A stretch of DNA of 64,000 nt, from the NCBI GenBank assembly GCA_026075535.2, contig AP026542.1, positions 5,146,001-5,210,000 on the forward strand, read 5' to 3'. The notes below the pieces were generated by a model. It had not been told where the DNA came from, did not search any database, and saw nothing but the letters and a program-made list of their open reading frames with translations. Of the stretch, positions 10,803 through 21,172 are shown piece after piece. Within the stretch, counting starts at the first letter, position 1; the number at the start of each line of letters is the position of its first letter. Position numbers and translations under genes: made by a program. The stretch comes from Tricholoma matsutake. Lineage: Eukaryota > Basidiomycota > Agaricomycetes > Agaricales > Tricholomataceae.

Positions 10803-11306
10803 AGCTTATCCTACAATAACCATGAGCCACTTGTGCCTCGTGTCACAGTTATCTTGGAATAACTTCAATTCTGGATTTGCAACACACAAACATGCAGGTC
10901 TGAAAGTATAGACTGGACTTGCTGACTTTTGTGGTGGAAGTCCAGACTTCTGGATCCAGACTTGTGGATTTCCAAATCTGATTTGGAGATTTGAGTGTTG
11001 CAAATCCAGACTTGCAGTACTTTGTTCCCTCCCTCCAGTATGTCATTGCAGATTACGACTCAGATGTAATGAAAAAAAATTGCCCTGGATCTATTTCTCG
11101 CTCCTGTTGAACACAGTCAGACAAAAAGTCGAATTGCTGTGACAATCAGTTTGTAGCTGAGTCGACTGATTGCTGGCCGACTAAGCATGTCGTGTCACGT
11201 GACTGAAGGCTTGGAACTATAACAGTTACAGAAATAAAGTTTGATTGGCCGGGGAATCCCACAGGAGCACGATAACGCCGCAAACCCTTCGACATCGACC
11301 GCAAGC
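10803..11306. promoter_or_regulatory. Intergenic region and rps23 promoter
   Basis: The sequence between the hAT element and the ribosomal gene has no ORF of interest. The proximal 5' part holds an inverted CCAAT box (ATTGG at 11,244-11,248) about 60 bp before the start codon, followed by a pyrimidine-rich leader. Further upstream, variants of TCCAGACTT(C/G)TGGA occur near 10,940-10,970 as short inverted repeats. Confidence 0.4.
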
Positions 11307-11967
11307 ATGGGCTGTACGTCGCTTTCTCCTTTATCTTACTATTTCTAATGCTGCTCTGATATATGCAGCCAATAAACCCCGTGGACTTCAAGCCGCTCGC
11401 AAGCTTCGCACCTCTCGCCGGGAAAATCGCTGGGTCCGTTATGATTTCTCTTTCTACACTATTTCGCTGAAGACTTGTTTAAGGCCGACAAAGCTTATAA
11501 AAAGCGTGCTCTAGGCAACGCCTTCAAAACCTCTCCCACTGGGGGCTCTTCGCACGCTAAAGGCATCGTGCTTGAGAAAGTTGGTGTCGAAGCAAAACAA
11601 CCCAATTCTGCCATCCGAAAATGTGTACGTGTGCAGTTGATTAAGAACGGAAAGAAGGTCACTGCTTTCGTGCCTGTACGTCGAGTCGATCGATATATTC
11701 TCGTTCTATGGATAAGCTGATAATGCGGCCGGATCTTGTAGAACGATGGTTGCCTAAATTTCGTTGATGAGAACGACGAAGTGCTTATCTCTGGTTTCGG
11801 ACGACGTGGAAAGGCAAAGGGTGATATTCCCGGAGTACGGTTCAAGGTTGTGAAGGTATCTGGCGTTGGTCTGCTTGCTCTGTGGAAAGAAAAGAAGGTC
11901 CGTTGCTATCATCGGCTACATGTCTGCAGTCTTCTCACTATCCATATAGGAGAAGCCAAGATCATAA
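11307..11967 (+). CDS. rps23: 40S ribosomal protein S23 (uS12)
   Basis: Five exons (11,307-11,313; 11,369-11,433; 11,484-11,675; 11,742-11,897; 11,950-11,967) join in frame to 145 residues, the usual length of eukaryotic uS12. Visible family marks are [12 protein letters not shown] at the N terminus, the decoding-centre loop [15 protein letters not shown] with its conserved proline, and the C terminus [16 protein letters not shown]. The protein sits at the decoding centre of the small ribosomal subunit and supports tRNA selection. All four introns are GT-AG and 50-66 nt long. The first coding exon is only 7 nt and the start is fixed by the conserved M-G. It is followed 185 bp later by a gene on the same strand. 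There is no sign of decay, in contrast to the transposons on the left. Confidence 0.97.
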
Positions 11968-12152
11968 GTAATATCCCTTATTTTAGTACCGTCAACCACA
12001 TATGATCATGCCACTCTACATATGCAACAATGTGATATCAGCTTTACTTGTCATGTCTGTTGTATCATAACTTTTGTTGCTGTGTTACTGTGCCATTTTG
12101 TGATCATCATGAGTTGACATGCTGTCTTACTTTTTGACTGACTACTACCCTA

Positions 12153-13733
12153 ATGTCTGTACTCCCACCTCGTCGTGTCCCTCCTCCTCCGCCACCCCGT
12201 AGAGTATCTAGTTCTACTGAACCAGATGACAGTGTTGCCCCAACTGGCATTGCTGCTCGTATCGCGAGCCTACAGCTCGATCAGGTGGGTCGTGCAAAAG
12301 CACCCCTGACCAAGCCACCACCTATACCACGTCGAAAAGACTCAACATCTCAGCCAGGTATACCCCAAAGCAATGGTGTGGCGAGTCCAGCCAGACCGCC
12401 GCCAATACCACTTCGAAACATCTCGGTGCCTGAACCCGATAATCATTTCAACGATGTCCAAAGCTACGATGAATCGCCGAATCCGAGGGGTCCACCCCCT
12501 CCCATCCCACCGAAATCGACGCGACCCAGTCCCGCTCAGTTAGTTCGCGCCCTCGCTCGACGTCCTCCACCACCTCCTATGCAGGATGTCCCTGTTCGAC
12601 AGCCAAGCCCTCCCCATTCTCAACATGCTGAACCTACTCGACGCCGTCTACCACCAATGCCTATGCGGCTTCCTACCCCTCCGCCCGAGCCAGAGCCAGA
12701 GACGTATGAGCTACGATCAGGCTCATATGACGAACGTACCTCTTGCTTACAGTGTCGTGATTTCTCCCATGTCGACGCCCATGCGGCCCTCTTTCCTCGA
12801 CACACAGTCACGTCGTTACATAACCTTGCTTACGATTTAACAGAACCTTTCATGTACGAAACCGAAAAGGTCCGCGCGATTTTTACGTGGCTGCATCATA
12901 ACATCGCATATGATACCCAATCATTCTTTTCCGGGAATCTTCGGAATGTATCTCCCGAACAGACGCTATCCTCTGGTCTGGCTGTCTGTGACGGCTACGC
13001 GGGACTATTCAAATATTTGTTGGACTTTGTGGGAATACAGGCGCATAAAGTCGTTGGGCATGGAAAGGGGGTGGGATACGCAGCCACACCCCCAGGTCAG
13101 CCGATCCCACCGTACTCAAGTGGACATGCGTGGAACTGTGTATATATGGATGAAAAGTGGCACCTTGTAGACAGCTGTTGGGGCGCTGGTGCAGTCCAGG
13201 GAATGGCATACGAGAAATTCTTCACCTCCATGTGGTTCACATCTGCACCTGCAGAGTTCGGGCTGCGTCATTACCCTGAAGACCCATCCTACCAGCTCAT
13301 GTCAGAGGAAGAGGGTGGTCCTGTTTCATGGGAGGACTATATCATGGCGCAAGATGGGCCTACCATCTTCTCAGATTTCTACCAGCTGGATCTATGGGCG
13401 TCAGTGATCCAGCCATCGACCAAATATATTGAGGGTGGCCAGTGGATCTGCTTCCATATTTTCAAACGATGCGAACACATGTCGACAGCGGAATCGGACA
13501 ATCTCATCTATCTCATCTCACTGGCTGGCGACACTCGAATACCTATGGAGCTCAATGCAGAAGGTGGGTGGAGTGCGAATGCCTATGTTCCGAAGGGAGG
13601 AGAGGTGTCATTATACTCAGTAACAACAGTAGAAGGAAGAGATGCGAAGGGAATTGGCATGCAAGCGTTCAAGAAAGCTCTTGGTCGTAAAGCTATGACT
13701 TTTGGAGGTCTAGCGAGGTGGACGGTCGTGTAA
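12153..13733 (+). CDS. Transglutaminase-like domain protein (Cyk3/kyphoscoliosis-peptidase type)
   Basis: This is an intronless 526-residue ORF. Residues 1 to about 185 are proline-rich with many PPPIPxR/PPPPP runs, likely SH3- or WW-binding sites. Residues 210-345 form a transglutaminase-like fold with the triad in order: Cys279 (SGLAVCDGYAGL), His325 (SSGHAWNCVY) and Asp340 (WHLVDSCWGAG). Residues 345-420 hold the FTSMWF...HYPEDPSYQL segment that usually follows in this family, and a beta-rich C-terminal part ends the protein. Fungal relatives include the cytokinesis protein Cyk3, which acts at the septum through SH3 and transglutaminase-like parts; this protein has no SH3 domain. The whole triad is present, so it could be enzymatic, but in Cyk3-type proteins the domain is often only structural. 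It is tail to tail with the CDP-diacylglycerol synthase gene, 124 bp apart. Confidence 0.85.
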   Translation: MSVLPPRRVPPPPPPRRVSSSTEPDDSVAPTGIAARIASLQLDQVGRAKAPLTKPPPIPRRKDSTSQPGIPQSNGVASPARPPPIPLRNISVPEPDNHFNDVQSYDESPNPRGPPPPIPPKSTRPSPAQLVRALARRPPPPPMQDVPVRQPSPPHSQHAEPTRRRLPPMPMRLPTPPPEPEPETYELRSGSYDERTSCLQCRDFSHVDAHAALFPRHTVTSLHNLAYDLTEPFMYETEKVRAIFTWLHHNIAYDTQSFFSGNLRNVSPEQTLSSGLAVCDGYAGLFKYLLDFVGIQAHKVVGHGKGVGYAATPPGQPIPPYSSGHAWNCVYMDEKWHLVDSCWGAGAVQGMAYEKFFTSMWFTSAPAEFGLRHYPEDPSYQLMSEEEGGPVSWEDYIMAQDGPTIFSDFYQLDLWASVIQPSTKYIEGGQWICFHIFKRCEHMSTAESDNLIYLISLAGDTRIPMELNAEGGWSANAYVPKGGEVSLYSVTTVEGRDAKGIGMQAFKKALGRKAMTFGGLARWTVV

Positions 13734-13857
13734 ATTCTGTCTAAGCAAACAATTTATTTAAGGGACTCAGATGCAGGCCACCTCGGAATAGTATTATGGA
13801 TGTTTGTATTTTGTGGTATATAGCATTCATGTCCATCAGTATGACCGGCTAATATTT

Positions 13858-15973
13858 TCACGGTATCATTATGCCCTGCCTCCCCAAATATCGCTTCAGA
13901 TCAGCGATAAGCTCAAGCTGTTCATCCACCGTCAATCCGCTGACAATAACTTGCAATATGCTTCCGACGGTAACGTGGTGTTGGCGTATTAGATTGCTGT
14001 AGTAAACGTATGTAAATACCCCCATCAAGAACCTAGAAATTGTCAGCGAGCCAGAATAAGGTTAAAGGTCTGTCCGACGTACTGGCAATCCATGCGATCA
14101 GTCATCCCCCCATGACCTGGAATACTATGTCCAAAGTCCTTGATGTTGAATGCGCGTTTAAAGCCAGAAGCGAAGAAACCTCCAAACGGAGCCACCAAAG
14201 CAGCAAAGATCGACATGAAAAGAAGGTGGAATTGATACGGCGCATAAGGGATTGTCGTAATCGTCCAACCGAACTGTGAAGAGGAAGTCAGCAATAGCCT
14301 AACAGATAAGTTAAATTAACGACAAACCATTTTTGACAAGAACATCGCCAGCGGAGGCCAAATCGCCCATTCCCTCCAAACAAAGACGGGGTTGGGGGTA
14401 CATTGCATTGAGCTCCACGCATTGACACCAAGATCATGCACTGGACATATCATGTAGTTAAATCGCATAAACCAAGTGCCCCATAGTACGCCAAAGAAGA
14501 GAGTGCTCCAAAAAGCTCCTATGAAACCTTCAACGGTTTTCTTGGGAGACAACTTGATCAGCGGTGTTCGACCGAAAGTGATGCCAAAGATGTACGCAAA
14601 GACATCATTTGCGATGACCAGGAATGCAGGAACCCAGAACCATATAAGGCCTTCCAGGATATTGTTGACAACGAAATGACTAGAGAAAGCCACTGCCAAT
14701 GAACCAGTGTAGCAATACAGTGATCAGTCTTACCTTGACACCACAATCAACAATAAACTCATGTGAACCCAGCAGAAAAGTCCGAATTGCTGTTTCAGAT
14801 ATCCTTTCTTCAGTGACATTACGAATCCCATGAAGCCAATTGTATATAGCGTAAAACTGATCATGCGATGATTCGTTGCGAATGGAAGCAGCTGTGCATC
14901 AGCAAAGACGACGTGCTGGATGCCATACTGTCAGAAGCGCTTTGGGCCTTTCACAGCTTTGGAATACTCGCCTTGAAGTAATAAATGATGCTTTCCCCAT
15001 ACAAAAAGTAATTCGTCACGGCGAAGAAATACCAGTTGAGAGTTTTACTCCAAGGGTCCTCTCCGCCCATGGCTTCTGTGTCGTAAGTCTCCGGCTTCGC
15101 GGATTTTAGGGAAAACAGCGCCGTGACTTCTCTATAAACGAGAGCCTGACAGAGCATAACCAACAAAATCATATACGCGTGGCCAAGGAGCAGAAGTCCT
15201 AATAACAATCAAGGACATAACATAGCAGGAGAAGTGAATTACATACCAATAAATCCGGATATCATTATACATGTCCATAGCGCACGTGTCAAGAAGCTTT
15301 GCCTTTTTTTTACTTTCTCGGCATCCTTTGCAGAGGTATCTTCGTGTAGAGGTAGAGTCATAACTTTTGCAGAAGGCTTTTCTGAGAGTCGTGGGGGGGC
15401 GGAAAGTAAGGCAGTCGGCAGGAGTTCAACGGTGGAAGGAGCCTCAGGCACCGCGGGCAGCGTTGGTGTTGGCGTAGAAGATTCAATGGCTTCAGGCATC
15501 ATTCCGTTAACTCCTACGGACGCCTGCTCCCTCTGCATATAGGTCTCTTCGACTAGCGGAGGAACAGTTGGTAGGATATATGAATCGCTTAGACTGGAGA
15601 GTTCGGATGGCTCCGGCAAGGGGACAGCCTCCGTTGACGGGGTTACTTCCGACGAAGCCACGGAGTTCTCAGGGCTCGGAGAAAGCCCAGCTTGTGATTT
15701 TGCCAGGGCCTTCTGGCGCTGTCTTTTCTCAGCACGCGCAAGCTTCTGAAGTTTTTTGATAGCAGTTTTGGAGGGCTTAGCTTCAAGCTGAGAAGTACTG
15801 GATAGTCGTGTGAGGTGAGAACAAGGGACAATGAAACACGCCACCAACGTTTCCGACAGCCTTGGAACTACTTCATGAGCCTCCTCCTCACTTTCCTCTC
15901 CGATATCAACTGCGAGAGCATCAAATATTGTCTTGGAAGCAACGTTAAGGCGTCCGTCAGCGAATCTGCTCAT
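13858..15973 (-). CDS. CDS1: CDP-diacylglycerol synthase (phosphatidate cytidylyltransferase)
   Basis: Six exons (15,973-15,247; 15,198-14,972; 14,927-14,734; 14,679-14,328; 14,273-14,083; 14,032-13,858) join in frame to 621 residues ending in TGA. The protein makes CDP-diacylglycerol from phosphatidate and CTP in the ER membrane, the entry point to phosphatidylinositol, phosphatidylserine and cardiolipin. Several hydrophobic spans begin at [17 protein letters not shown]. Conserved blocks are [34 protein letters not shown] and the family signature, which runs from [19 protein letters not shown] to TDRMDCQ. The N-terminal ~240 residues (Ser/Pro/Glu-rich, hydrophilic) are longer than in yeast Cds1. 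Within them 15,788-15,844 could be an extra in-frame 57-nt intron. An internal ATG at 15,502 would give the usual length. The third exon needs a GC-AG intron (14,928-14,971). The stop of TOP1 is 243 bp upstream on the same strand. Confidence 0.93.
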
Positions 15974-16215
15974 GACGGAGAGTTGAAGAAATGACAGGTA
16001 TGTACTTTTGCCACGGCGCGACTTAGGCACGGGTGTTTGTCAACTACGAGTCAGCCAAACAAGCCCATGATCAATTTTGTCAGAAATACAAATATGCTCT
16101 ATGGAATGAACAATGCGCAGAGACAATAAATCAACAGTGCAGAATAAACATATCAATCAGATGTCCGTGCACATGAGACAGGAAGCCCACATCTTGAGGA
16201 GCTCGAAAGACCAAA

Positions 16216-19200
16216 CTAAAATTTCCAGTCCTGGTCGACCTCCATAGCCCAAGGAACTGAAGAAAAAGCCATGAACAAATGGTGCTCAGATCGCGCGGGA
16301 AGAGCTTACATTTAGTTACCAGGGTTTTGGAGAATAGCTTCTCTATTGGAACGTCATGCGTCTTGCACCACGCAGCAGTGATCCTTGAAACAACAGTTAA
16401 AATGTGTAGAGACGAGCTGCAGGATATTAAATACCGTGGGTCTAGATAGTTAATTTTACTGGGTGACGATATCAGCATGGGTAGATACATGTCGAGATAC
16501 ACAAAGACTGACCTGGTACCGAGCGCAACTTCTTTACCAGCATCTCGATCAACGATCTGTAGCTTGTATGCCTTGATCTTCTCGTCGAGTTTGTCAATGG
16601 CTTCTTCAATCTTCTCAGCAGATCGATCTCTCTTTAAAGCTGCTTTCTTCGTTCCTCGCTCCTTCGTCAGTCTCTCATATTCTTCCTCTATGGCATCTAT
16701 ACGGTCCTTCAATACCGAATCCTTCTGAGGTTTCTTACCGTCTTCTTCGAGCTTCTCGTTCTCCTTGGTGAATTTTTTCTCCACTTTCTCAATCTCTTTG
16801 GCCTTAAGTTCCTCTTCGTGAGAAGCAATCCAGTCGTCGTCTACTTCTGATTCGTCTTCTGCGTACTTTTTGTACTTCTTGTATTTTGGATCCATTTCGA
16901 ACAGCACATGACGGAGCTTCATCCGCTCGTATTTGAAACCACGATGCTACTCAGAATATGAACGGAGGATCGTCGGATAAGACAACGAACTGACTTTCTG
17001 CCGCATCTTCTCCATAGACTGATCGTGAGTCTTTGGAGCACTTCTCTGATGATTACAGAGGATAGCAACCCAACGGTTAGCCTTATTATAAGCATTAAGT
17101 TTCTCCTGAAGGGTAGCTCCCACGAGCTTTTCTTCATCTAAGAGTCGCTGGAAGGTGAATGACGCATTATATGTACGAAAGACCTTTGCGGTAAGGCCCT
17201 TCATCTCTTGCGTCAGATGCTTGTTCAGAGAACTTGTCTATTAGTTGAGGAACAGTGTTAGCACGTTCGAGTTTCTCGCACGAAGGAGGAGTCTTACAGT
17301 CACACGATCAAAAAGGTTGTCATCATCATTCTTGTTCTCTTTGAAAATCCGGATATTCTTGAACACCTGCGCCTCGACTTGCACCCTGTTGTAGTAGCGA
17401 ATCGAATCTTTACCAAGGAAGTCGAAAATAAGGAAATCGGGAGACTCCAGGGTCACATGTTCACATCGCAATGAACAACAGCCGACTGTATCAGCCTCGT
17501 CCTCACCCTTCTCATTGCCTGCACGGAGTGCCAGCTTATCGATGAAATACATAGCCGTTGCTCGTTGGCGATCAGCCATGATTTTCGATTTCAGATCTAC
17601 CTGATAATTCTGGCGAATACGATCGACATGATTCTGTAGCAGAGTGAGCAATTTGCCCTCCTCTAACCAATCACGTCGACTAACCTTGAGCTCACGCGCT
17701 TTTTCGAACTTCAACATGTCGCTCTGCCCCTTGAGAGAGCTGCCAGCAGCTAAAAAAACATATTTGTGATTTCCATTGATGTTTTCCGTCCAGTTTGCAA
17801 GCCAGGTGACGGTATTGTCGTGAATAATAGCCTTCCACTTTCCCGGCATATTCGGGATGGGAATGGGAGCATTTTCTCCGATGTTGAGAGTGATGTCCTC
17901 CGGTCTGACGCGGAACTAGCAAGCGAGATCGACCCAGTGACTGTCAGCGAAATATATCATCGTACCTTCAGCGCGCCCTTCTTCGGATGATCACCCCGAC
18001 CCCTAAATAGTCCTGGAGGCTCGACTCGGAAATTTCCAACCTTCTCCTTGCGTCCATCGAGAAGACAAGTCATATACATCACTTCCATCTCGTCTTTCGC
18101 CTTTTTGGCATCCTTCTTCTCCTGAGAGGTCATCGCCTTCTTCTTAGCCTTCTCAGCTTCAAAGTGTTCGAACATCGGCCGGAAGTCACATAGGGCGAAA
18201 CTTGTAATAACAGTGCCGTCATGCTAAGTCGATGTTAGACAAATATTCACCTGTCTTGATAAAAGTGAACAAACCGGAGGGTGCTGCTTCATCACAGCTC
18301 TCCAGTCCTCAAAGAAATTCTTATTAAAAGTGGCATCTTGAGCGTGCTCAGTCTCTAACATGGCGGCATAAAAACCAGCGACCTCTTCGGCAGCAGGGGG
18401 CAGGTCAACTTCTTTCCCTGAACCCGTGAAAAGATTAGAAGACAAAATATTGCTCAAAAAAAAAATTGCAAATTATACCGTCGTATTTCATTTTGACATG
18501 AACAGGCAGAGGTTCGTACGGAGGAGGGAAAATGACACCGTTGTGCTCCAGCGTTTGCCATTTGACGGTTCCATCACCGCTTCCATCAGCCTCCCACCAT
18601 CTGAAAACCTCCTCCTGCTCTTCCTCTTCCTTCTTCTCCTTCTTCTTGCCCTTGGCCTTAACAGGAGTTCCAGTGGCCTCCTCCTTGGCCTTTGTCGCCC
18701 GTTTCTTAGGATTTGGAATATCCGAGCTAGATGCACATTCCTCCTTGACTCTCTTCGCCTGGGATTTCGGAGGGGGCTTCTTCAAGATCGGCTTATCATC
18801 GTCCGACGAGGCCTCTGCTTCACTTTTGGCCTTGATTTTCCGCTTGCGTGACAAAGTTGGTTTCTTTGGAATAATTGGTTTATCATCATCCAACGATGCA
18901 TCGTAATTTCCGCTTTCCTCCTTGATTTTCTTCTTGATAGGCTTGCCGTTCGCCGTGCGTTGCTTCTTCGGCGAGCTGTCCTCGTACTCGTCGTCACTAG
19001 GCTCAGATTTTATGTTTCTTCTCCCTCGTTTGTTTGCAGAAGACGTGGGGACGGTAGTGGCTTTCGCCGCACCCGACATTGAGTCCGCAGCAGCGTTAAC
19101 ATGTTTGACTGGGGAAGAGGCCAGAGGGGTGTCCTCGTCGCTGGAGGATTCTGCATATACTGGTTTCTTTCTCTTCAGATTACGTGGCGGCGTAGTTACG

Positions 19201-19449
19201 GACTCGGACTTGCGAGTGGTCTGAGACTGGATGATGAGGTGGCAATGCACAACATCAGAATGACATTGATTGTGCAGCATCTCAACGTACCAAAGGTAAA
19301 TCGTCGTCCTCACTCATGAGATAATCTTCATCCCTAGGGTTGAGATGACCATTCCCATTGGCACGAGCGCCCTGGTAGCGGCCATTGGGAGCTGTCTTGA
19401 GAACAAGCAAACGGTCATCGTCTGAGAGTGCTGCAGAGTCGCTAAACAT
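16216..19449 (-). CDS. TOP1: DNA topoisomerase I (type IB)
   Basis: Eleven exons join without a break to 896 residues. Exon borders on the minus strand are 19,449-19,291; 19,226-18,479; 18,417-18,275; 18,223-17,966; 17,915-17,685; 17,633-17,298; 17,237-16,995; 16,946-16,513; 16,458-16,435; 16,383-16,310; 16,256-16,216. Residues 1 to about 270 are a charged Ser/Lys/Glu-rich nuclear N-terminal domain. The core follows ([20 protein letters not shown] onward) with the catalytic residues visible as Arg in LALRAGNEK, Lys in [10 protein letters not shown], Arg in FRTYNAS and His in LCNHQR. A charged coiled linker ([14 protein letters not shown] region) separates the core from the C-terminal domain with nucleophile Tyr855 in NYLDPR. 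The protein ends DQDWKF, as expected. The enzyme relaxes supercoils by transient 3'-phosphotyrosyl nicking. Intron 17,634-17,684 is in frame and was recognised from its GT-AG ends and from the family alignment. Confidence 0.96.
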
Positions 19450-19729
19450 AATTTAAAATGAGAGTAGGTTCGAAAATAGGAGAAGGTTGAAAAAATGAGC
19501 CGTTGAACAACGGTTAAACTGAGAATGCAATGGAGGGAGTGGGAGAAATGGGACAAGTCAAACCGGGATTTGATCAAAGTTGCGGTGAAGTACCCTGGGC
19601 CGGCCCTGAACTGCCAGGTCACAATACCTCCGGTTTTGTCCTCTAAACTTGCAGTTGCCACACGCTTTGAAACGAAGTAAGTGTCCTGAGCATCATCGCT
19701 ACACTTGTACCAAGACCTTTGTTCTAGCC
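19450..19729. promoter_or_regulatory. Shared TOP1/NDUFB3 promoter region
   Basis: TOP1 (minus) and NDUFB3 (plus) start codons face away from each other with 280 bp between them, so one short region must serve both. A GTAAGTG donor at 19,678 and a TTCTAG acceptor at 19,727 suggest an intron in the 5' leader of NDUFB3 that ends just before its ATG. I see no clear TATA box. Confidence 0.5.
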
Positions 19730-19921
19730 ATGTCCAATCTTCCCCTTTTTAGAGACCCTTGGGCAAAGAGGGAAGCATGGCGAAAACATCCCGTCTTCAG
19801 CAACCAAGTCATGTTTCGTAACCTCTTCCCCGGTTTCGGCATTGCCGTCGTGGCATTCACAGCATATGTGGTTGCGGATAACATTTATATCAGTCAGAGA
19901 GAGCAGTCGGGGCACCATTGA
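19730..19921 (+). CDS. NADH dehydrogenase (complex I) subunit, NDUFB3/B12 family
   Basis: This 63-residue ORF has the B12 signature DPWAKREAWRKHPVFSN, then NLFPGFG and one transmembrane helix (GIAVVAFTAYVVADNIYI). NDUFB3 is a small accessory subunit of the membrane arm of mitochondrial complex I. The ATG at 19,730 directly follows a likely leader intron acceptor (TTCTAG), and the upstream in-frame extension starts only at TTG, so I use the ATG. Fungal members are often this short and lack the longer mammalian N terminus. It is head to head with TOP1. Confidence 0.85.
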   Translation: MSNLPLFRDPWAKREAWRKHPVFSNQVMFRNLFPGFGIAVVAFTAYVVADNIYISQREQSGHH

Positions 19922-20641
19922 GCGGAAAAGGTGTGTGCAAATAATATTGGTAACATTGCGTTTTGCTATATAACATGCGGGCTCAAGTTCTTCAGCCTTT
20001 TTTCGCTGGAATTTTTGGTGTTGGCGTTGTAATCGCCATAATATTTACTCGATACCCGTGCCGCTATACTATAGGTGGCTGGGAATTGCAAATATTTGAC
20101 TTTTCAATGCCTTCCACAACACAGTTTGAGCCCTGAGATTAAAACCCTATGTCATTTTTACTGTTCTCCATGTCCTCATAAATTTTATATCTTTTTATAC
20201 CAAGAGATTGAGCTCTCGGACAATGACCGAGGTTAAGGTGCAAAAAGTTTTGTAGTAAACGTGGGTTCCAAGGGAGCCTCTGCGCCATTCCAAAAAAATT
20301 TCGGTTGCATCTAAGTAGCCGTGCTATCTACATTGAGCTTCGCTCAATCTTATCTCACTCCGATCATTCATGCTGTTTACGGCTTGGTGCTGCAGAGGCC
20401 TTGCCAGCCATAGACAGTCTCAGCATGGATAGGGGATTTTACTTGTGCTGCTTTCTTCTCAACTCTCACATTCACATCCAAACAGCACAGGTAAGTGCTT
20501 CGTGCACTTGTCAGAATCTATTTTCACATTTCAAGATAGTTGTTCCTATCAGGCTTCGCCTTGGAGCTTTGCTCCTACACACAACTATCTTTCATTGTGA
20601 GATTCGGGTGTTCCTCTTCTATTACAGATATATTAAACTCA
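19922..20641. other. Intergenic, nothing recognised
   Basis: This stretch contains the 3' flank of NDUFB3 and then moderately AT-rich sequence. No domain is recognisable in any frame and no target duplication was seen. Confidence 0.4.
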
Positions 20642-21172
20642 GGGCTCACAGCCACAGATGACAACGAAAACAGAGCCCACAGTTACAGGGAACAAGTGCT
20701 TGAAGAGCATGACTATGATACATGAGCTAGATAGCAGGAATGATTGGGACAATGTTAGACATGAGACAGAGATGGGAATGAAGAGAATGGAATGAAGAGA
20801 ATGGAATGTCCATGAAAAAGTGAGACACCTTGAGCAACACATTAATGCCTAAGGATTCTGTGAGTTATTAATAAACTTTGATGTGGCTTAGCAGAAAAGC
20901 TGCTCACTATAAAGATTCAACTGGAGATGGTAGCAGAGCTAGTGAATACAGTTGAATCCTGGAAGTGAGAACAATGATGAGTTTATCTTGTAGAGATATT
21001 GTGCTCATCCAGATACTGATCCCAGTGTACCGCCATTTCTGCTTAGTTACATCTGATCACACTACCTAGTTACTGTCCCCTATATCTAGCTCATGTATCG
21101 TAATTGTGCTCTTCGAGCACTTGTTTCCTGTCACTGGGCTCTGTTTCTGTTGTCATCTGTGGCTGTGAGCCC
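20642..21172. repeat. Large inverted repeat, probable LTR-derived
   Basis: Arms of about 90 bp (20,642-20,734 and 21,083-21,172) are near-perfect inverted copies beginning GGGCTCACAGCCACAGATGA. The spacer contains TGGTAGCAGAGC at 20,928-20,939, which resembles the initiator-tRNA primer-binding site of copia elements. Sequence near 20,990-21,080, read in reverse, also resembles 25,005-25,085. I infer two opposed LTR pieces, or a MITE built from an LTR. The two alternatives cannot be separated here. Confidence 0.45.

Noticed and set aside
12586..12840. Alternative-frame ORFs within 12,153-13,733
   Set aside because: They overlap the clear transglutaminase-like frame and have no codon or motif support.
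15788..15844. Treating the 57-nt segment in the CDS1 N terminus as a definite intron
   Set aside because: The signals (GTGGCG donor, CTTCTCAG acceptor) are weak and the frame is open either way. It is noted only as a possibility.
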